Source of the DNA: Acidobacteriota bacterium
GTDB taxonomy: Bacteria; Acidobacteriota; Terriglobia; Acidiferrales; UBA7541
Direction of reading: 5' to 3'
Assembly: GCA_003166795.1 (NCBI GenBank)
Contig: PMUS01000062.1
Span: 34,973-84,130, forward strand
DNA length: 49,158 nucleotides
Below the pieces are notes generated by a model. The model searched no databases, was not told where the DNA came from, and saw nothing but the letters and a program-made list of their open reading frames with translations. Below, in pieces: positions 44,593-49,158 of this stretch (positions are counted from its first letter, which is position 1; every line of letters begins with the position of its first letter). The translations under genes and the position numbers were made by a program.

Positions 44593-46158
44593 CTACTGAA
44601 GCTCGATCAACGCAAGTCCCTGGGGCGGGAGCACCAAAGTGAGCCGCCCGCGCGCCAACGATTTCAGCTCGGGAGCTGGAAGTTCCGCCGCCTTGCGAAG
44701 TTCGGCGATTTGCTGCGAAGTGGGATAGGGGGGCCTCCCCATCGCGTAGTAAGCAGGCAGCAATGATCCATGCATCGCATCGAGACGATACATACGGACG
44801 CGATGGCCGCCGGAGTAGCCCTTTATCGAAAGCGTAACCGTCTTCGGCGCGCCTTCGTCCTCCGGTAAGAACAGATTCCAGACTGCTATCACCAGAGCAC
44901 CATCGCCGCGCTTGGTTACAAGCGCCGATTCCGAATCGTTGGGTAGCCTTTGGACGCCCAGGCGATGCAGAAGCTTGAAAGCGTTGAAGGAGGGCTTCGG
45001 CAAGTCGTCCTCCGCGATCAGACCAAAGCCGCCGTAGAGCGGCTCCTTGACCACGCCTTGTTCCTCGAAAACGTCGGAGAACGCCCAATACGCCAGGATG
45101 TTGACCAAACCATCGCACTGGCGAACCGTATCGGCGATCCATGGCCCCATGAAGACCGCATCGGTGACGTCCGTTTCATTCTTGTAGCTCGCGTTGTACT
45201 CACTCCAAATAATTGGAAGCTTGGGAAGCGGAGATTCCGCTACCTGATCGTGAACCTTGTGAACGGCACGGCAGACCATTTGCGTGCGAGGAATCTGCTC
45301 GCTTGTGCCGAAGACATCCTTCGCCGAGTCATTTCCATAGACATGCGTGGACACAAAATCCACAGGAACATGATTTTCGGTGCAGTGGCGAATGAAGCGG
45401 TCAATCCACGCGGCCTGAGCCGTTGCTGGTCCGCCAACGCGCAACCTGGAATCGACGGCTTTGAGCGACCGGGCCGCAACATCATAAAGCTGGTAGTAGG
45501 TTTGCTCTTTCGGATCGCCTGCCCAGAAATCGATGTTGGGCTCGTTCCAGACTTCGAAATACCACTGGGAGACTTCATTGATTCCGTAGCGGTCAACCAG
45601 GTGCTGAGCAAAATGCGAAACCAGGTCTCCCCACTTGTTCCAATCCTTCGGAGGCGAAATGATTGGCCTGTACCAGAACGGATTCACAATCTGTTCGGCG
45701 GCCAGTTTGCGGGGCATGAAGCTTAGTTCGACAAACGGGCGAACGCCATTCTGGAGCAAACCGTCATAGATCTGATCCACGTAGGAAAAATTGTAAGCGG
45801 CGTTACCCTGGGCATCCTCATCGTACACGCCGACTTCGTCGTTCAGAACTGCGTGGAAGCGCATGTATTTGAAATCAGTGGCGCTCTTCACCTCACGCAA
45901 ATCGCGGCGATAACTGTCGCGCAAACTCAGAATCGCCCGCCCGGATCCGAACATTTGTTCCCAATAGTGCGGGAACGGATCAGCCGGCGCCGATGGATCG
46001 ATCGTAATTGTTTCCGCGAGCGCCGCGGCCGGGGGACTGGATTGCGGCGAAGACTTGGATAAAGCCTGTGTTCCAGCTTGTGGCGCGGCGAAAACGACAG
46101 TTAAGCACAGGAAAAGGAGGCGAGCGGAGCAGCGCGGCTGCGATTTTACAAGTCTCAC
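44593..46158 (-). CDS. Exported glycoside hydrolase family 39 (beta-xylosidase-like)
   Basis: A 521-aa secreted enzyme with a signal peptide (about 1-32). The TIM barrel has the GH39 acid/base Glu206 in EVWNEPN and the nucleophile Glu320 in IWSEYNAS, with HYWEQMFGSGRAILSLR at the N-terminal strand. GH39 contains beta-xylosidases and alpha-L-iduronidases; xylan-type side activity is likely here. The start is GTG 46158 with GAGG upstream. It is convergent with the glucanase-like gene. Confidence 0.88.
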   Translation of the reverse strand: MRLVKSQPRCSARLLFLCLTVVFAAPQAGTQALSKSSPQSSPPAAALAETITIDPSAPADPFPHYWEQMFGSGRAILSLRDSYRRDLREVKSATDFKYMRFHAVLNDEVGVYDEDAQGNAAYNFSYVDQIYDGLLQNGVRPFVELSFMPRKLAAEQIVNPFWYRPIISPPKDWNKWGDLVSHFAQHLVDRYGINEVSQWYFEVWNEPNIDFWAGDPKEQTYYQLYDVAARSLKAVDSRLRVGGPATAQAAWIDRFIRHCTENHVPVDFVSTHVYGNDSAKDVFGTSEQIPRTQMVCRAVHKVHDQVAESPLPKLPIIWSEYNASYKNETDVTDAVFMGPWIADTVRQCDGLVNILAYWAFSDVFEEQGVVKEPLYGGFGLIAEDDLPKPSFNAFKLLHRLGVQRLPNDSESALVTKRGDGALVIAVWNLFLPEDEGAPKTVTLSIKGYSGGHRVRMYRLDAMHGSLLPAYYAMGRPPYPTSQQIAELRKAAELPAPELKSLARGRLTLVLPPQGLALIELQ

Positions 46159-46215
46159 GACGGCCTCAGTATGCCGTAGATTTATCCGCTCTGGACAGGC
46201 CCTAATTCTGGAATT

Positions 46216-47637
46216 CTAACCGGTGCCCTGGATCACCGATCCATCCGGCGTCCGAAACTCATTGGGATGCTCGTCGGTGATGGGGTGTTTTGCCGCGAGT
46301 GCTTCGTCAACTTCGATGCCCCAGCCGGGTTTCTCGCTGATCCACGCGTAGCCGTCTTTAATTTCAAGACAACCCTGGAAAATATCCTGGACGACCTGCG
46401 GGTACTCGAAATGCTCGTGAATGCCGAAATTGTTGTTGGTGAGATCGAGAGTCAGATTGGTCATATGGCCAACCGGGGAATTCGGGCCGCCGTGCCAGGC
46501 GAACTTCACCTCATAATTCTCGGCAAACGCGGCAATTTTCCGGGCGGCGGTGAAGCCACCGATGTGGGAAACATGGTGACGGATGAAATCAATCTCACGC
46601 GCTTCCACCAGCGGCTGCCATTCATGCGGATTATTCCAGAGTTCGCCGATCGCAAGAGGCGTGGTGCATTGCTGCCGGACGATCCGATAGTGGCCGGCCT
46701 CTTCGGGTGCAAACAGGTCTTCGCAATAAAATAATCTGAAGGGCTCAACGTCCTTGCAGAACTGAACGGCTCGAATACTATCCAGTAGCGAGTGCACGTC
46801 AACGCCCAGCCCGATTTCCGGAGGCATTTCTTTTCTGAACGACTCAAACGCCGCGAGAACCTTGCGAGTTTCCTTGTCGCGGTCGAAGGGCACGGAGCCG
46901 TCATCAAATTTCGGCTGCCTATACAGGTTGTTGACAGCGCCATCGCGAAGAAACATCGCGACGAGCAGATTGCGGCATCCCTTATCAACGAGCTTCATCG
47001 AATTCTCCACAAGCTGTTTGCCAGGATCCTGCGAGCCCATACCGACGTGCAGGTAGATGTCCGCGGCCTCGCGGCACTTGCCGCCAACCAGTTGGTACAC
47101 CGGCATTCCCGCCTGGCGGCCTTTGATATCCCATAGCGCGTCGCAGACGCCGCCGATGGCACAGTTCAGAACCGTGTCGTTCTTGTAGTACGAACTCATG
47201 TAACAGATTTGCCAGATTTGCTCGATCCTGTCGGTGGTCCGGCCCATCACCAAAGGCTTCAGATACTGTTCGACCGCCGCGCTGACAAGTTTGTAGCGCC
47301 CGCCGGGGAAGGTGTTCGTGGCACAACCATAGCCGTAGAGACCCGGCTGATCGGTTGTAACCTTTACGACGGTCGAATCGTTGGTGCCGCCGCCCCCTAC
47401 CTGAATCACGCTGACATCTTTTATGCGCGGAGCGGGCATCCCGCGCGTGGCGTGATCTACCGCTGCTTGTGCTTCCTGTTCCCTTGGTGTCGTGCCCGCC
47501 TGAGCGATCGAGCCTCGGAAAAAACCGGCTACTGCAGCGCCTCCGCCCAGCATGGCCCATTTCAGCATCGTGCGACGATCTTGAGCGCCGCCGGCGGACG
47601 GCTCTGTTCCTGCGCTGCCAGGCTTGGGTTTTGTCAT
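46216..47637 (-). CDS. Exported mannonate-dehydratase-like enolase superfamily protein
   Basis: A 473-aa protein of the mandelate racemase/D-mannonate dehydratase group. Metal ligands are Asp280 (GVDVH), Glu306 (YCEDLF) and Glu332 (IGELWNNP); acid-base histidines are His282 and one of His355/His358 (HHVSHIGG). ManD converts mannonate to 2-keto-3-deoxygluconate. Unlike typical cytosolic ManD it carries a twin-arginine-like leader (DRRTMLKWAMLGGGAAVAGFF), so it is predicted to act outside the cytoplasm. The sugar acid used is unknown. Confidence 0.87.
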   Translation of the reverse strand: MTKPKPGSAGTEPSAGGAQDRRTMLKWAMLGGGAAVAGFFRGSIAQAGTTPREQEAQAAVDHATRGMPAPRIKDVSVIQVGGGGTNDSTVVKVTTDQPGLYGYGCATNTFPGGRYKLVSAAVEQYLKPLVMGRTTDRIEQIWQICYMSSYYKNDTVLNCAIGGVCDALWDIKGRQAGMPVYQLVGGKCREAADIYLHVGMGSQDPGKQLVENSMKLVDKGCRNLLVAMFLRDGAVNNLYRQPKFDDGSVPFDRDKETRKVLAAFESFRKEMPPEIGLGVDVHSLLDSIRAVQFCKDVEPFRLFYCEDLFAPEEAGHYRIVRQQCTTPLAIGELWNNPHEWQPLVEAREIDFIRHHVSHIGGFTAARKIAAFAENYEVKFAWHGGPNSPVGHMTNLTLDLTNNNFGIHEHFEYPQVVQDIFQGCLEIKDGYAWISEKPGWGIEVDEALAAKHPITDEHPNEFRTPDGSVIQGTG

Positions 47638-47679
47638 GCGCGTCTCACCATGATGAATTCTGAGGACTTAGTTTCACTT

Positions 47680-49158
47680 CTACTGTGCCGTCTGGCTTTT
47701 GAGTGACGCTTCCCGTATCGCCTTGAATTCCGCGCCTGCTTTCCATTCGGGCATCTTATCGGCATTCGCCACGTGGTCGCCAATGTCAAAATATAGCTGG
47801 CTGTCTTCCGCCGCGCCGCTGAGATCCCAGCCCGGTTTGATTACGTCGCTCGGTTTGTGGTAATTGTTCGCGGTGTACTCTTCTTTCTTCATCATTCCCC
47901 AGCCCGGCGGCTTCCCCAGGTAATCAATGCCGCTGTCAGGATCAAATGCCGGGACTCCTACGTTCGCGAAACTGAAGTGGTCGGAGCGATAGTAGAGACC
48001 TTTTTCCGGCTCAGCGTCTGGAACGATCACTCTTCCCTGGTCTTTGGCCGCCTCCGCCGCTACTTCGTCGAGCGTCGATTTGCCCATCCCAATCTCGATG
48101 ATGTCGTGGGTCCTTCCCCACGTATTCATTCCGTCCATGTTGATGTTCGCGGCGGTTCGCGCGATGGGATACAACGGGTGGGTCGCGTAATACTCCGACC
48201 CGAGGAGCCCCTGTTCTTCGCCCGTAACAGAGATGAACAGCATCGTCCGCCGCGGCGGAGTCTTCAGCTGCGCGTAAGCGCGCGCGATCTCCAGCAGCGC
48301 CGCCGATCCCGAGGCGTTGTCCGCCGCGCCATGGTAAATATTGTCGCCATTCACCGGCGGACCGATCCCAAAATGATCCCAGTGCGCCGAGTAAATTACG
48401 TACTGATTCTTCAGCACGGGATCGCTTCCGGTTCGTTTGGCGATCACGTTGTGAGAATCAATCGTCCTGATCGTGTTGTGAATTACGAGATGCGCGTTCA
48501 TCCCCATCGGCACCGGATGAAAATCGGGGCTCACGGCCTGCTGTTTCAACTTTTCGTAATCGAGTCCCGCCGCGGTGAAAAGCTCCTGCGCCTTTTCGTG
48601 CGAGATCCATCCCTCCACTGCCGCCCGGCTCATACCTTTGTCCGCGGATAGGAGACTGAACGATTCGCCGCTCCAACTGTTCCGCACCACTTCCCAGGGA
48701 TAGCCCGCGGGCCCCGTCTCATGGACGATCAGACATCCCGCTGCCCCCAATTCCGCCGCCTTCTCGTACTTGTAGGTCCAGCGCCCGTAATACGTCATCG
48801 CTTTCCCGCCAAACATCGCGTCATCGAGAACAGGCGGGTTCCCCTTGGTAACCGGCGGATCGTTGACGAGCACGACGATCACCTTTCCTTTCACATCCGT
48901 GCCCTTGAAATCATCCCACTTGTATTCGGGCGCCTGCACGCCGTAGCCCACGAAAATCATCTCCGCATCGAGAGTCACTGAATCCGACACACGCCTCGTC
49001 AACGCCACAAAGTCATCGCGGAACGCAGCGTGGACCGTCTTCCCGTGCCCGGCAAACGTCATCTCCATGCTCGGGTCCGGCCGGATCCCCACCATGGGCA
49101 CATTCTGCAAGTACGTTCCGTCAGGATTGCCGGGCTCGAGCCCCGCCGCGCGATACTG
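47680..49158 (-). CDS. M28 family metallopeptidase, N-terminus outside window
   Basis: A partial protein of 492 visible residues, open through the window edge at 49158, so the start and any signal peptide are missing. A PA-like domain (GKVIVVLVNDPPV, ELGAAGCLIVHETGPAGYPW) is followed by an M28 zinc peptidase domain with YSAHWDHFG (His and Asp ligands), GAADNASGSAALLE (bridging Asp) and SVTGEEQGLLGSEY (catalytic Glu). Members are exported aminopeptidases. It lies 42 bases before the ManD-like gene on the same strand. Confidence 0.9.
   Translation of the reverse strand, partial: QYRAAGLEPGNPDGTYLQNVPMVGIRPDPSMEMTFAGHGKTVHAAFRDDFVALTRRVSDSVTLDAEMIFVGYGVQAPEYKWDDFKGTDVKGKVIVVLVNDPPVTKGNPPVLDDAMFGGKAMTYYGRWTYKYEKAAELGAAGCLIVHETGPAGYPWEVVRNSWSGESFSLLSADKGMSRAAVEGWISHEKAQELFTAAGLDYEKLKQQAVSPDFHPVPMGMNAHLVIHNTIRTIDSHNVIAKRTGSDPVLKNQYVIYSAHWDHFGIGPPVNGDNIYHGAADNASGSAALLEIARAYAQLKTPPRRTMLFISVTGEEQGLLGSEYYATHPLYPIARTAANINMDGMNTWGRTHDIIEIGMGKSTLDEVAAEAAKDQGRVIVPDAEPEKGLYYRSDHFSFANVGVPAFDPDSGIDYLGKPPGWGMMKKEEYTANNYHKPSDVIKPGWDLSGAAEDSQLYFDIGDHVANADKMPEWKAGAEFKAIREASLKSQTAQ

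Overview
The window is high-GC bacterial chromosome with dense, mostly short-spaced genes. It has no tRNA, rRNA, CRISPR array, insertion sequence or phage gene that I could recognise. The gene style fits a soil-type member of the Acidobacteriota: eukaryote-like Ser/Thr kinases (one with a TolB-like domain and TPRs), many exported enzymes, a standalone PQQ dehydrogenase and a UGSC-family selenoprotein. This placement is an inference without marker genes.

Layout. (1) 46-3860: exported trehalase, thymidine kinase, a STAS-domain protein and a short-chain dehydrogenase. (2) 3909-8757 (minus): a probable periplasmic redox operon of di-haem cytochrome c, PQQ dehydrogenase (with a DWD lanthanide-type motif), a SnoaL-like lipoprotein and a UGSC-family protein. 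The UGSC gene is interrupted by one in-frame TGA at 5277-5279. I read this TGA as selenocysteine (motif U-G-G-C), with a SECIS-like hairpin directly downstream. (3) 8906-33016: an aromatic and one-carbon catabolic island. It carries an aldehyde dehydrogenase, a VanA-like Rieske oxygenase, a CADD-type protein (p-aminobenzoate/folate), a LigM-like tetrahydrofolate-dependent O-demethylase, citrate synthase, a kinase-TPR protein, a MetF-like reductase, an IclR regulator, two MetE-like zinc methyltransferases around an unrecognised SAM-methyltransferase-like protein, and a five-gene acetophenone-carboxylase-like set followed by a feruloyl-CoA-synthase-like ligase. A palindrome GTTTCA-N5-TGAAAC, or a near match, lies upstream of three of these transcription units and is a candidate IclR operator. 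(4) 33034-39117 (minus): a kinase that appears to start at ATT, a CPA2 antiporter, a TPR protein, an Amt ammonium transporter and three small genes. (5) 39501-40588: a DUF302 protein and a MaoC-like protein. (6) 40596-49158: a sugar MFS transporter, an unknown membrane-anchored protein, and exported enzymes (glucoamylase/GH144-like, GH39, ManD-like enolase-superfamily protein, M28 peptidase cut by the window edge).

How region 3 could work together (inference): methoxylated aromatics lose their methyl group to tetrahydrofolate through the LigM-like enzyme. MetF and the MetE-like proteins process the methyl group, and the CADD protein may support the folate pool. The five-subunit ATP-dependent carboxylase plus CoA ligase would open an aryl-ketone side chain, as in acetophenone or acetovanillone degradation.
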